A stretch of 64,000 bases of DNA from Croceicoccus mobilis (lineage in GTDB: Bacteria; Pseudomonadota; Alphaproteobacteria; Sphingomonadales; Sphingomonadaceae), in assembly GCF_001661965.1 (NCBI RefSeq), contig NZ_LYWZ01000011.1, forward strand, positions 1-64,000. Reading direction: 5' to 3'. The notes under the pieces were generated by a model that saw only the letters and a program-made list of their open reading frames with translations, was not told the DNA's origin and did not search any database. The first letter of the stretch is position 1. Every line of letters begins with the position of its first letter. Of the stretch, positions 17,852-27,471 are shown piece after piece. The position numbers and the translations under genes were made by a program.

Positions 17852-18778
17852 ATGTCCAAGGTCGTAATCAGCTGCGCCGTGACCGGCAGTGTCCATACCC
17901 CCAGCATGTCACCGCATCTGCCGGTTACTCCGGCGGAAATTGCCGAGCAGGCGATCGGTGCGGCCGAGGCCGGGGCTGCCATCCTGCATCTTCATGCCCG
18001 CAATCCCGAGAACGGTCAGCCTAGCGCCGATCCCCAGCTGTTCATGCAGTTCCTGCCGCGCATCCGCGAAGCGTGCGACGCGGTGCTCAACATCACGACC
18101 GGCGGCGGTCAGGGCATGCCGCTGGAAGACCGGCTGGCTGCGGCGATGACCGCCGAGCCCGAACTTGCCTCTCTCAATATGGGGTCGATGAACTTCGGCC
18201 TCTATCCCATGCTGCAGCGCCAGAAGGAATTCCGCTACGAATGGGAGCGGACCTATCTGGAAAACTCGAAGGATTTCATTTTCCGCAATACTTTCGGGGA
18301 TCTTGAATATATCCTCGAAACGCTGGGCAAGGGGAAGGGCACGAAGTTCGAGTTCGAATGCTACGACACGAGCCACCTCTACAATCTGGCACACTTCCTC
18401 GATCGCAAGCTGGTGACGCCGCCGCTGTTCGTGCAGTCGATCTTCGGGCTGCTCGGCGGCACCGGCGCGGATACAGAAAACCTGCTTCACGCCAAGCGGC
18501 TGGCAGACAAGCTGTTCGGCGACGATTACCAGTGGTCGGTCATGGCGGCGGGGCGGTACCAGCTTCCCTTCGTGACAATGGGCGCGATCAATGGCGGCAA
18601 CGTGCGGGTCGGCCTAGAGGATTCGCTTTACCTTGGACGCGGCCAGCTCGCGAGGTCTAACGCTGAGCAGGTGACGCGCATTCGCGGCATCCTGGAGGCG
18701 TTGTCGCTCGAGATCGCCACCCCTGCCGAGGCGCGCGAGATTCTCGCGCTCAAGGGAGCCGACAACGTCGGCTTCTAA
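17852..18778 (+). CDS. 3-keto-5-aminohexanoate cleavage-type enzyme (DUF849/BKACE)
   Basis: This 308-residue BKACE-family TIM barrel has the metal motif HLHARNPENGQPSADP near residues 47-62, CAVTGSVHTPSMSPHLPVTP at the N-terminus, NITTGGG in the middle and GGNVRVGLEDSLYL near the C-terminus. The family cleaves a beta-keto acid with acetyl-CoA to acetoacetate and a new acyl-CoA. Unlike the paralogue at 12667, all expected metal-ligand positions are present. The true substrate is unknown; the operon suggests a ring-derived beta-keto acid. Confidence 0.88.
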   Translation: MSKVVISCAVTGSVHTPSMSPHLPVTPAEIAEQAIGAAEAGAAILHLHARNPENGQPSADPQLFMQFLPRIREACDAVLNITTGGGQGMPLEDRLAAAMTAEPELASLNMGSMNFGLYPMLQRQKEFRYEWERTYLENSKDFIFRNTFGDLEYILETLGKGKGTKFEFECYDTSHLYNLAHFLDRKLVTPPLFVQSIFGLLGGTGADTENLLHAKRLADKLFGDDYQWSVMAAGRYQLPFVTMGAINGGNVRVGLEDSLYLGRGQLARSNAEQVTRIRGILEALSLEIATPAEAREILALKGADNVGF

Positions 18779-18822
18779 ACGCCCGCCCAGTCAGGGAGCG
18801 GTAGGATTACGGAGTGCAGCGT

Positions 18823-19254
18823 TCAGCCATCGTCTTTGCGCATAGTTGCCTTCGTCGCAAGTTCCTTGAACAGCGCCTGTTGAACGCTGTCGAGGGGACA
18901 CATGATTTCGTCCTGCACCTCGCGAACGATCGGCAGAAGCGCTGTCAGGGTCGTTTCCCCTTCCGCCGTTAATCGAACCGTCCTCGCCCGGCGATCGCGC
19001 GGGTTGACGGTGCGTTGGACGAGGCCTTTGGCGACCAGCCGTTCCAGCACGGCGCCTATTGTGGCTCGGTCGTAGTCGATCAGGGACGCGACCGTGGCCT
19101 GATCGATATCCGGCTCGGCATGGAGCGCGTCCATCGCGGCAAACTGGACCGGCGTGATATCGAACCCGGCGGCCCTGGTTCGTGCGAGGAAAACCCGCGT
19201 TTCGATCTGGTGCAAGCGGCGGATCAGATGACCCACCATGCCGTGCGCTTCCAT
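18823..19254 (-). CDS. MarR-family transcriptional regulator
   Basis: This 143-residue winged-helix protein has VASLIDYDRATIGAVLERLVAKGLVQR followed by wing NPRDRRARTVRLTAEG. It is divergent from the MobA-like hydroxylase gene with about 140 bases between, and has symmetric elements near the hydroxylase promoter, so it is the likely repressor of 3-hydroxybenzoate oxidation. The ATG at 19254 is preferred; the frame to 19326 adds unrelated residues. Confidence 0.85.
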   Translation of the reverse strand: MEAHGMVGHLIRRLHQIETRVFLARTRAAGFDITPVQFAAMDALHAEPDIDQATVASLIDYDRATIGAVLERLVAKGLVQRTVNPRDRRARTVRLTAEGETTLTALLPIVREVQDEIMCPLDSVQQALFKELATKATMRKDDG

Positions 19255-19317
19255 TATGATTCCCCGTTCGCTCCGGTCTTGTAGTCCGGGACCCGGCCAT
19301 GGGCTAATCGGAAATAT

Positions 19318-19361
19318 GATGTGCACTTATCAAATTGTTTGACCAGAATTAGTAAGTGTGC
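19318..19361. promoter_or_regulatory. Candidate MarR operator upstream of the mobA-like gene
   Basis: A palindrome TCAAA-3-TTTGA lies at 19330-19342, just inside a wider CACTTA...TAAGTG inverted repeat. Both lie in the AT-rich part of the intergenic region between the divergent MarR gene and the hydroxylase. Assignment to that MarR protein is inferred from position. Confidence 0.4.
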
Positions 19362-19397
19362 AACGTAATTCTCTGCTGCTCCGAGCGGGAGAGAACA

Positions 19398-21305
19398 ATG
19401 CAATACCATCTTGATGGCTTCCGCCCGGGGGATCCGGACGTTGCCGCGGCTGCGCCACCGTGGCGCATGAAGGGCGTCTTGCCCGATAATGTCGATGTCC
19501 TCATCGCCGGTTGCGGTCCAGCCGGTTTATGCCTGGCGGCGCAGCTCGCCAAGGTGCCGCAAATTCGCACCATGATTGTCGAGCCCAAGCAGGCACCAAT
19601 GGAAAAGGGCCAGGCGGACGGCATCAATGTCCGCTCGATGGAAATGTTCCAGGCCTTCGGCTTTGCGGAAAAGGTCAAGCGGGAGTCGGTCTGGATCAAT
19701 GAAACGACCTTCTGGACGCCCGATCCCGACCGACCGGAAAGCATCATCCGCGCCGGGCGTGTGCAGGACGTGGCCGACGGGCTGAGCGAAATGCCGCATG
19801 TCCTGATCAACCAAGCGCGCGTGCACGACCTGTTTCTGGACGTTATGCGTCAGGCGCCGAGCCGGCTTGAGCCGGACTACGGTATCAAGGTCGTTGGTCT
19901 TATGGTCCATCATGACGGGCGCGATCATCCTGTAGAAGTCACGCTCGAAAGCACGGCGCCGGGGAGCGCGGGCGAAAGGTCGACTGTCAACGCGCGCTAT
20001 GTTGTGGGTTGCGACGGCGCGCGCTCGACCGTCCGGCGGGCCATCGGCGGCGCGCTGCACGGGGATGCGGCGCATCAGGCCTGGGGCGTCATGGACGTGC
20101 TGGCGGTGACGGACTTTCCCGACTTGCGGATGAAGGCGATCATCCAGGCGAGCCATGACGGGACCATCCTGCTCCTGCCGCGCGAAGGCGGCTATCTGGT
20201 CCGCCTCTATGTCGAGCTCGACCGCCTGCACGAGACCGAGCGCGTGGCCGAGCGCGGCATGACCGAGGCAGATATCATCGCCAAGGCTAAGCGCATCCTG
20301 CATCCATACAGTTTCGAGGTGAAGGACGTGGTGTGGTGGTCCATCTATGAGATCGGACACCGCCTTACCGACACCTTTGACGATGTCCCCGCCAGCCGCA
20401 AGGCCGAGCAGACCCCGCGCGTCTTGCTCGCAGGCGATGCCTGCCACACCCACAGTCCGAAGGCCGGGCAAGGCATGAACGTGTCGATGGGCGACACCTT
20501 CAATCTGGGGTGGAAGTTGATCCACGTCCTGACCGGCCGCGCAAGGCCCGAGCTTTTGCACAGCTATACTGACGAGCGGTGGGCCGCGGCTAAGGCTCTG
20601 GTCGATTTCGACCACCGCTGGTCGCGCGTCATCGGAACCAGGGAGGACGCAGGCGAAGACCAGTCCATTCCGCGTGTCCAGCGCGAATTCGTCGCCAACG
20701 GCGAATTTACCGCCGGCCTGACGGTGCGTTACGAGCAGTCCGACTTGGTCGGCAACGCCAAGTGGCAGAACCTCGCGACCGGATACCCGCTGGGTATGCG
20801 TTTCCATTCGGCGCCTGTCATCCGGTTGGCCGATGCCATGCCGATGGAACTGGGCCATGTGGTGGAGGCGGACAATCGATGGCGGTTGATCATGTTCGCA
20901 CCGGCCTTTGACCGGGGGCAATCCGGCGGCCAGGTGGATGCGCTGTGCCGTTATCTCGAAGACGATCCGGGATCGCCCCTCGCGCTTTATCGTCGTCCCG
21001 GCGAAGACGTCGATGCGCTGATCGATGTGCGCGCGGTGTTCCAGCAGGGCTTTCGCGATTTGGAGTTCGGGGAGATGCCGTCGCTGCTTCGCCCGCACAA
21101 AGGCCGCTTTGGGCTTTGCGACTACGAAAAGGTCTTTTGTGCCGATCACAAGAGCGGGCAAGATATCTTCACGATGCGCGACATCAGCCGGGACCGGGGG
21201 TGCGTGATCGTTGTGCGTCCGGATCAGTATGTATCGCAGGTGCTGCCACTCGACGCACGCGAGCAGCTTGCGACGATATTCGAGCCAATTCTTTACGTGA
21301 CCTGA
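19398..21305 (+). CDS. mobA: FAD-dependent hydroxylase, 3-hydroxybenzoate 4-monooxygenase-like
   Basis: This 635-residue class A flavoprotein monooxygenase has the N-terminal GCGPAGLCLAAQL dinucleotide motif near residue 38, a central CDGARSTVR, and GDACHTHSPKAGQGMNVSM binding FAD. A C-terminal thioredoxin-like domain is typical of phenol hydroxylases. The N-terminus MQYHLDGFRPGDP and the length match 3-hydroxybenzoate 4-hydroxylase (MobA), which forms protocatechuate; phenol 2-monooxygenase-type activity is the alternative. ATG 19398 follows GAGCGGGAGAG. The product would feed the lig cluster at 43-51 kb. Confidence 0.8.
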   Translation: MQYHLDGFRPGDPDVAAAAPPWRMKGVLPDNVDVLIAGCGPAGLCLAAQLAKVPQIRTMIVEPKQAPMEKGQADGINVRSMEMFQAFGFAEKVKRESVWINETTFWTPDPDRPESIIRAGRVQDVADGLSEMPHVLINQARVHDLFLDVMRQAPSRLEPDYGIKVVGLMVHHDGRDHPVEVTLESTAPGSAGERSTVNARYVVGCDGARSTVRRAIGGALHGDAAHQAWGVMDVLAVTDFPDLRMKAIIQASHDGTILLLPREGGYLVRLYVELDRLHETERVAERGMTEADIIAKAKRILHPYSFEVKDVVWWSIYEIGHRLTDTFDDVPASRKAEQTPRVLLAGDACHTHSPKAGQGMNVSMGDTFNLGWKLIHVLTGRARPELLHSYTDERWAAAKALVDFDHRWSRVIGTREDAGEDQSIPRVQREFVANGEFTAGLTVRYEQSDLVGNAKWQNLATGYPLGMRFHSAPVIRLADAMPMELGHVVEADNRWRLIMFAPAFDRGQSGGQVDALCRYLEDDPGSPLALYRRPGEDVDALIDVRAVFQQGFRDLEFGEMPSLLRPHKGRFGLCDYEKVFCADHKSGQDIFTMRDISRDRGCVIVVRPDQYVSQVLPLDAREQLATIFEPILYVT

Positions 21306-21368
21306 GTCAAGCCAGAGTGGAACCGCCGAGGCCTGCCTGGAGGGCCACGCTTTTGCAGCTTGCCACTA

Positions 21369-22088
21369 TCAAACTTTGGCGGCGCGACTGCCAGCAGCGG
21401 GCCGATTGATCCCGTGCGCGATGTGCTTGGCCAGCAGCGCCTCGGCGAAATCCGCACTTCCGGAAGAAGATACGCTCTCGGGGAACCCTAGGTGGTTGGT
21501 CGCCAGAAAGCCGCGTTGCACACTCCACAGGGCACCCACAGCCGATGTCGCATCGGTGGCATCGAGCCCGAGTTTGACAAGGCGACCGACCCAGGCATCC
21601 TCGATCGTCGGCCGGCTAGCGCGAGAGATGTTGCGCAGCCGATCGGCCAACTCGATGTCCCGAGGTAGCGAAACCAGCAGATTGAAGCTCAGGCGGAAAA
21701 GGTCGCTCTGGAGAAATTCACGGGCGTGCTCGGCCGCAGCCGACATCACGCTGTCGTCGTTGGCCAGCGAGGCGTCCGCTTGCGATTGCACGACCTCGCT
21801 TTCGAACATGTGGGCGATCGACGCTTCGATCAACTCGTTCTTTGTGGCGAAATGGTGCAATTGACCACCGCGCGAGATGCCGGCCCGTTCCGCCGCATCG
21901 CCGATGCGAAAGCCCGAATACCCTTTTTCCAACAGGACTTGAACGGCTGCATCGAGCAGCTTCGCTGTGGTTTCGGCACTGCGTTCGCCCTGCGTCCGCC
22001 GGCGGCGCGCAGGACGTTTGGCCTTGGCGCCGACGGTCTTGGCAGCTCTTTTGTCTGCGTTACCACCCGATTGGGTTGAATCTGTCAA
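21369..22088 (-). CDS. TetR-family transcriptional regulator
   Basis: This 239-residue regulator has a basic, low-complexity N-terminal extension of about 35 residues (KRAAKTVGAKAKRPARRRR) ahead of the TetR HTH (IGDAAERAGISRGGQLHHFATKNEL). It is convergent with the mobA-like gene. The basic tail could add non-specific DNA contacts. The target is not evident from position. Confidence 0.85.
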   Translation of the reverse strand: MTDSTQSGGNADKRAAKTVGAKAKRPARRRRTQGERSAETTAKLLDAAVQVLLEKGYSGFRIGDAAERAGISRGGQLHHFATKNELIEASIAHMFESEVVQSQADASLANDDSVMSAAAEHAREFLQSDLFRLSFNLLVSLPRDIELADRLRNISRASRPTIEDAWVGRLVKLGLDATDATSAVGALWSVQRGFLATNHLGFPESVSSSGSADFAEALLAKHIAHGINRPAAGSRAAKV

Positions 22089-22218
22089 ATCCTGATCTCT
22101 CCCGGTGACTGATGCTGATCGGCACCGCTCATTCTAGCGGCAGTCCACTGACAAGGCAATTGCGGACTCCCGATCTGGTCGAGCCATCCCATGCAGGGAT
22201 GCGAAGGGGCCGAGTCGT

Positions 22219-22719
22219 TCATGCCTTACCTGCTTTGTCCGCCGGCAGCGCCTGGTCCGAAAGTTTCCCGACGCGGTGCCGCGCCAGTTCCGTGACCATT
22301 TCAGAAACCGTCAGACGCAGGTTTTCCAGTTCGCCGGCCGGATAGCCGTTGGCCAGCACTTCAGGTACCTGGAGCGCCCTGGCGCGCAAATTGCGGCCCG
22401 CCGGGGTGAGCGAAACCAGTACCCGCCTTTCGTCGTTCTGGTCCCGTTCCCGCCGCACCAGGCCGGCTTTTTCCATACGTTTGAGCAGGGGCGTCAGTGT
22501 ACCACTGTCAAGGTACAGGCGGGCGCCCAGCGCACCGACCGTCTGGAGGTCCTCTTCCCATAGGACGAGCATCACCAGATACTGCGGATAGGTCAGCCCG
22601 AGGCCGGAGAGGATCGGGCCGTAAAGCCGCGTCAGCAGATTGGTAGCGGCATAGAGCGGGAAGCAGACCTGCCGGTCCAGCAGGAGGGGGTCGTCTTCGC
22701 TCCTGTCCGCCACCAACAT
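22219..22719 (-). CDS. ohrR: Organic-peroxide sensor OhrR (MarR family)
   Basis: This 166-residue MarR-type repressor has LLLDRQVCFPLYAATN at the N-terminus. The Cys lies where OhrR carries its peroxide-reactive cysteine, and LTYPQYLVMLVLWEED follows. Wing and recognition helix are present (LYLDSGTLTPLLKRMEKAGLVRR). It starts 7 bases after the ohr stop, forming an ohr-ohrR operon. It should repress that operon until the Cys is oxidised by organic hydroperoxide. Confidence 0.88.
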   Translation of the reverse strand: MLVADRSEDDPLLLDRQVCFPLYAATNLLTRLYGPILSGLGLTYPQYLVMLVLWEEDLQTVGALGARLYLDSGTLTPLLKRMEKAGLVRRERDQNDERRVLVSLTPAGRNLRARALQVPEVLANGYPAGELENLRLTVSEMVTELARHRVGKLSDQALPADKAGKA

Positions 22720-22725
22720 TCCGCC

Positions 22726-23151
22726 TTATCTCGTCGATACGTTCAACTTGACGTCTACATTGCCCTTCACCGCATTGGAATAGGGGCAGACGGCGTGGGC
22801 GGTCTGGACGATCTCCTCGGCCTTCGCTTGGTCAAGACCTTCGATCACGATGTCGAGCGTCACGTCGAGCGCGAAGCCACCCTGGCCGTTGGAGAGCAAG
22901 CTGACCTCGGCGGTGACCTCGATCTGGTCATCGCCGACCTTGTCGGTCTGCGCGCGCGTGACGTGAATAACGGCATTCTCGAAGCAGGCTGCATAACCGG
23001 CAGCGAAAAGCTGTTCGGGATTGGTCGCGCCGCCCTTGCCGCCGAGGCCGGCGGGCAAGGCGAGGGACATGTCGAGCAGGCCATCGTCGCTGCGGATGGT
23101 CCCGGCGCGGCCACCAACCGCGGTGACCTTGGTCGTGTAAAGTGCGTTCAT
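22726..23151 (-). CDS. ohr: Organic hydroperoxide resistance protein Ohr (OsmC family)
   Basis: This 141-residue thiol peroxidase reduces organic hydroperoxides with lipoyl or dithiol donors. Both redox cysteines are in their contexts: FAAGYAACFENAV (about residue 60) and AVCPYSNAV (about residue 125). Length and motifs are standard. It is co-transcribed with ohrR. It may protect against lipid or aromatic peroxides formed during dioxygenase-driven growth. Confidence 0.93.
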   Translation of the reverse strand: MNALYTTKVTAVGGRAGTIRSDDGLLDMSLALPAGLGGKGGATNPEQLFAAGYAACFENAVIHVTRAQTDKVGDDQIEVTAEVSLLSNGQGGFALDVTLDIVIEGLDQAKAEEIVQTAHAVCPYSNAVKGNVDVKLNVSTR

Positions 23152-23194
23152 TATAAGCTCCTGTCATGAGCTGCTTGGCAGCTGGGGCCGCATA

Positions 23195-23220
23195 TAAATT
23201 GCGTACAATATCATTGCAAG
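23195..23220 (-). promoter_or_regulatory. ohr: ohr promoter with candidate OhrR operator
   Basis: On the minus strand, TTGCAA and TATATG are spaced by 17 bases and fit -35 and -10 elements. Between them lies the palindrome CAAT-3-ATTG (23206-23216) within a TACAAT...ATTGCA context, close to the known OhrR site pattern TACAATT-AATTGTA. The overlap with the promoter suits repression. Confidence 0.55.
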
Positions 23221-23245
23221 TTATACAAAAGGGCGCCTTTTCCGC

Positions 23246-24256
23246 TCAGGCCCCAAGCTTTACGAGTGCCTTTCCCAGCGCGCTGCCGTCGAAAAGGGCA
23301 GCGAGCGCCTCGGGCGCGCTTTCGATTCCCTCGAAAACCGTTTCGCGCCATGTCATCTTTCCAGCCGCGACAAGGCGTTGCAGCTCTTGCAGGAATTCCG
23401 GCATTTCATGGAAGTGGTGAAAAACGGTCACCCCTTCCATGCGCATCTGCTTGCCGATCATCAGGATGAGATTGCGTGGTCCGGGAGAGGGCGCCTCGTC
23501 GTTCACGGTCGAGACCGAACCACACAGAATGATGCGCGCATTGTCGCGGCCAGCGGCGATCGCCGCCTCGAGCTGGGCGCCCGCAACGTTGTCGAAATAT
23601 ATGTCGATGCCTTCGGGAGCGACTCGGCGCAGGGCGGCCAGCATGTCGGGCTCGGCCTTATAGTCGATTGCATGGTCGACGCCGATCTCTCGCAGATAGG
23701 CGCACTTTTCTGCTCCACCCGCCGAGCCGATTACGATCAGACCCCCGGCCTTGGCCAGTTGGCACACGATCGAGCCGACCGCGCCGGCGGCGCTCGAGAC
23801 GAAGATCGTCTCACCGGCTTTCGGCAGCGCGGTCTTGAGGCCGGCGTAGGCGGTCAGGCCGGTCACACCGGCCGGCCCGAGCAACGATTGCACGGGAATG
23901 CCGGGCGCATTGATCTTCTGCAACGCTGCCCCGGGGGCCACGAAGGCTTCGCGCCAGCCGAGCCAGGACTGGACTGTGTCACCGGTGTCGAAGTCTGGGC
24001 TGCGCGATTTTACGACCTCGCCGATCGCCCCGCCGTCGAGCGGCGCGCCGACTGTGAAGGCGGGAATGGGGGAATCGAAGCCGCTCATGTCCGCCATGCG
24101 GATCCGCGTGGCGGGATCGACTGACATCCAAATGTTGCGAACCAGCACTTCGCCGTCGGCAAGATCAGGCAGATCCACTTGCGCGATTTCGAAGTTGTCG
24201 GCCGATACTGATCCTTTGGCGTATTTCTTGAGGCGGACTTCGCGAGAGGCTTTCAT
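23246..24256 (-). CDS. Zinc-independent MDR-family NADP-dependent oxidoreductase
   Basis: This 336-residue medium-chain reductase of the leukotriene-B4/curcumin reductase subfamily has SVDPATRIRM, a central PAGVTGLTAYAGL, the nucleotide motif VSSAAGAVGS, and YFDNVAGAQLEAA. It lacks the zinc-binding cysteines of classical ADHs. Members reduce alpha,beta-unsaturated ketones with NADPH. ATG 24256 is the natural start. Two related paralogues occur at 35976 and 55960. Confidence 0.87.
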   Translation of the reverse strand: MKASREVRLKKYAKGSVSADNFEIAQVDLPDLADGEVLVRNIWMSVDPATRIRMADMSGFDSPIPAFTVGAPLDGGAIGEVVKSRSPDFDTGDTVQSWLGWREAFVAPGAALQKINAPGIPVQSLLGPAGVTGLTAYAGLKTALPKAGETIFVSSAAGAVGSIVCQLAKAGGLIVIGSAGGAEKCAYLREIGVDHAIDYKAEPDMLAALRRVAPEGIDIYFDNVAGAQLEAAIAAGRDNARIILCGSVSTVNDEAPSPGPRNLILMIGKQMRMEGVTVFHHFHEMPEFLQELQRLVAAGKMTWRETVFEGIESAPEALAALFDGSALGKALVKLGA

Positions 24257-24296
24257 AATCGTTCGTTCCAATACGTCAGAGTGCGCGGGATGCTGC

Positions 24297-24480
24297 TCAG
24301 GCCAGGCCTTCGGCCCTGAGCGCCGCCTGCACTGCGGGGCGCGCAGCAACACACTCGACATAGAGCCGGACGTTGGCGAATTCCTCCCACGCCGCGCCGC
24401 CCATGAACGCAGCCCGGGTGGGTGACCCTGCCCCGATCATGAAGGCTTGGCGGCTTGGGCAGGCGGCCGTCGCACGGTCT
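24297..24480 (-). pseudogene. Remnant of a glutathione S-transferase C-terminus
   Basis: The minus-strand frame ending at 24297 encodes AAWEEFANVRLYVECVAARP and then AVQAALRAEGLA, which resembles the last helix of bacterial GSTs (a FPNVKRWLDRIAARPAVQ-type ending). No N-terminal thioredoxin domain or middle part is found, so this looks like the 3' relic of a deleted gst. The 5' limit is uncertain. Confidence 0.5.
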
Positions 24481-24611
24481 GCGGGGAATATTGACATGGC
24501 ATCTTGACTTAGTAAAGCGAGCCGGATAGCCGGTCGGTAATGTTCCGGCCAAGGCGCAAACGGCCCAGGCGGTTTGCTGTTGTCGGTAAGGTTCAGTGGT
24601 GGGAGAGGGTA

Positions 24612-26945
24612 ATGAAATCGTTCCGTAAATCACTCATGCTTGGCGTCCAGGTGTCGTCTCTTGCGATGGCCGGGGTCGTGCACGCACAGGAAGCGCCGGG
24701 AGATGAGGCTGCAGCGCCGGAGATCGTCGTAACCGCGCAGAAGCGCGCTCAATCGCAGAACGACGTTGGCATGTCCATCACGGCGGAAAGCGCTGCCACG
24801 CTCGCTGAACGCAATGTCGTGGATGCGGGGGATCTGGTCAAGATCGTGTCGGGCTTCACCGCCGCCGACTCAAACCAGGGAACGCCGGTTTACACACTTC
24901 GCGGTGTGGGTCTCAACGACTCGGGTCTTTCCTCGGTGCCGAGCGTGGCGATCTATGTTGACCAAATTCCGCTGCCTTATCCCGTAATGACCCAGGCGGT
25001 CGGCCTGGACCTGGAGCGGGTCGAGGTTCTCAAGGGGCCACAGGGCACGCTTTTCGGGCAGAACTCGACGGGCGGTGCGATCAACTATATCGCCGCCAAG
25101 CCGACAGCGGGCTTCTCCTATGGCCTGGGGGCGACCGTTGACAGCTTCGGCCGAACTGACGCCTCTGGCTTCGTCAGCGGGCCGCTGAGCGATACGGTCC
25201 GCGCGCGCCTCGCCTTGCGCTCGGTGCAGGGCGGCGCCTAGCAGCGCCACAGCACCACCGGCCAGAAGCTGGGTGACGAGCGCAAGCTTCAGGGGCGCTT
25301 GTCTGTGGATGTCGATGCATCCGATAGGCTCGATCTGCATTTCACGGCCACGGCGTGGCAGGACAAGTCGGATACGCAAGCTGGTCAATTGACCGCGATC
25401 TGGGCGGGCGGCCCGTCCAATTCCGGCATTCCGGGATTGATCGGCGGTGCCGGCAGTCCGCTGTTCAGCCAGCCGGTCGATGGCCTCAAGAAGGACGCGC
25501 GCGCTGCGGCGTGGAACACTGATTGGCCGATGCGTAACGATAGCAAGTTCTGGCAAATTGCGCTCGCCGCCAACTATGACCTGGGCAACGATCTAACCCT
25601 CACGTCGCTGACTTCGTATAGCGACCTGAAATACTCGAGTTATCAGGACACCGACTCAACAGCGCTCTCGCTGCTTGAACTTCTTCCTTTCGGTACGATC
25701 AAGTACTTCTCGCAGGAACTGAGGCTGGCCTATGATGCCGGCAAGGTCCATGCTCTGATCGGCGCCAACTACGATCACTCCGACGTGACTGATCGCATCG
25801 ACTACCGCTTCGAGGGCGCCAGCATCGCTTATGTGCCGTTTCTGCCGTTGCGCCTGAGTGCAGTGCAATCCTCTGCGGATCAGACCCACAAGACGCTCGC
25901 GGCTTTCGGTCATCTTGAATATGCTGTGACCGACAATCTGACGGCGATCGGTGGTATCCGCTATACGAACGCCAAGGTGAACGGGGCCGTCTGCACCCGC
26001 GACACGTCCGCCAACCAGGCGGCGACCACGCTGCTCTCGTTCGCTTCGGGCTACACCATTCCGCCGCGCGGCTGCTACCTCATCAACGATATCACGGGGG
26101 CAGCCCCGGGATCGCGCAATGTCTCGCTCGACGAAAACAGCACGTCGTTCAATGTCGGCTTGAATTACAAACTGGCCAATCGCGGGCTGCTCTATGCTTC
26201 GTTCAGCCGTGGCTACAAGGGTGGTGTGATCCCGAACATCAGCGGCACCCTGCAGTCGCAGCTCGATCCGGCCAAGCAGGAACGCCTTGATGCCTATGAA
26301 GGCGGCTTCAAGCTGCCGCTGTTCGGACGTGCGCTGCAGGTCAATGGCGCTGTGTTCCATTACAGCTACAAGGACAAGCAGGTCCGCGGGCGCATCTTTG
26401 TCCCGTTCTTCAATCTGCTCGAGAAGCTCATCAACGTGCCCTCATCGCGGATCTTCGGGCAGGAACTGTCGATCAACGCCCGACCTGTTACAGGCTTGAC
26501 GCTGAGCGGCAGTGTGACCCACCTGGATTCCGAAATCGACAAGAGCTTCCTTACCTACAACGGAAGCCAGCTCTATGGCGACATCAAGGGTTCGCGCCTG
26601 CCCTTCACACCGGAATGGTCCGGCAATGCCGACGCCCAATACAAGTGGGGTATCAGCAATTCTGTCGATGCCTATCTTGGTGCGAGCGTGACCTTTGCCA
26701 GCAAGAGCAACACCACCTTCCAGACGGCTACATTGCCGGCAAGCCAGTTCGACATTCCCGCGCGCGCCCTGCTTGACCTTCGCGCCGGTGTGACCGGTGC
26801 GGACGGCACCTGGACCGTGGAGGCTTTCGGCACCAACGTCACTGACAAGTACTATTACGACACGACCTACTTCTCGCTCGATACGATAACCCGCTTCGCC
26901 GGGCGTCCGGCGACTTGGGGTCTGCGCGTTACGCTGCGCAACTGA
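24612..26945 (+). pseudogene. TonB-dependent receptor with in-frame amber stop
   Basis: The 777-codon reading frame encodes a signal peptide (ending near GVVHAQ), TonB-box-like EIVVTAQKRAQS, plug motif RVEVLKGPQGTLFGQNSTGG and a full C-terminal barrel. It is interrupted by TAG at 25239-25241. Reading continues in the same frame on both sides, and the context GGA-*-QRHSTTGQKLGDE fits the GGAWQ sequence usual at this place in such receptors. One TGG to TAG change explains it. No other lesion is seen, so the mutation looks recent. Without suppression the product stops after about 209 residues, too short for a barrel. Confidence 0.88.
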
Positions 26946-27013
26946 CTACGGGAAAGGTGCGGCAGATTTGCCGCCCCTTTTCATTTGCGGCCAAGAATTG
27001 GGTAGTTTCCACG

Positions 27014-27391
27014 ATGGCAACAGACACCGAACAACTGCTTCGCGCCATCTATGCGCAGCCCAGGCTCGTTTTCGAGCACCTTCACCCGGACTTCGTGTGC
27101 CATTCGCCCGGACCCAATCCTATGGCCGGCACCTTTCGCGGTGCGAAGGCTTTTGCCGAGCATCTTGGCACCTACCAGGAACGCTCGCAGGGAGCTTTCG
27201 CTCTCGGCGCGCCGGTGGCGGTGATGGCGGACGGAGCATGGGCAACGGTCGTCACGCCGATCAACGGTTCGCGCGATGGCAAGGCCATCTCGATGTTCGG
27301 TTTAGGTGTATGGCGCTTCGAGGGCGACAAGCTCGCCGAGCATTGGGAATGCGTGAGCGACCAGCAGCAATGGGACGCGTTCTGGTCTTGA
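27014..27391 (+). CDS. SnoaL-like/NTF2-fold protein
   Basis: This 125-residue protein has VFEHLHPDFVCHSPGPNPMAGTFRG and a C-terminal FEGDKLAEHWECVSDQQQWDAFW, the typical SnoaL-like polyketide-cyclase-fold layout with a conserved EHW. ATG 27014 is chosen; the longer frame overlaps the receptor gene. The function is unknown; the fold includes isomerases and dehydratases. It follows the broken receptor by about 70 bases. Confidence 0.75.
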   Translation: MATDTEQLLRAIYAQPRLVFEHLHPDFVCHSPGPNPMAGTFRGAKAFAEHLGTYQERSQGAFALGAPVAVMADGAWATVVTPINGSRDGKAISMFGLGVWRFEGDKLAEHWECVSDQQQWDAFWS

Positions 27392-27471
27392 AGCAGGGGT
27401 TTGCCTGCGGCGAGGCAGGAACTCGGCGAGCCATGGCTGGGTTGCGTCTGGATTCTGGAAGGTGGGTTTAG

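Noticed and set aside
19527-21161. 544-codon open frame on the minus strand
   Set aside because: It lies antisense to the flavin monooxygenase and has no recognisable motif or start signal.
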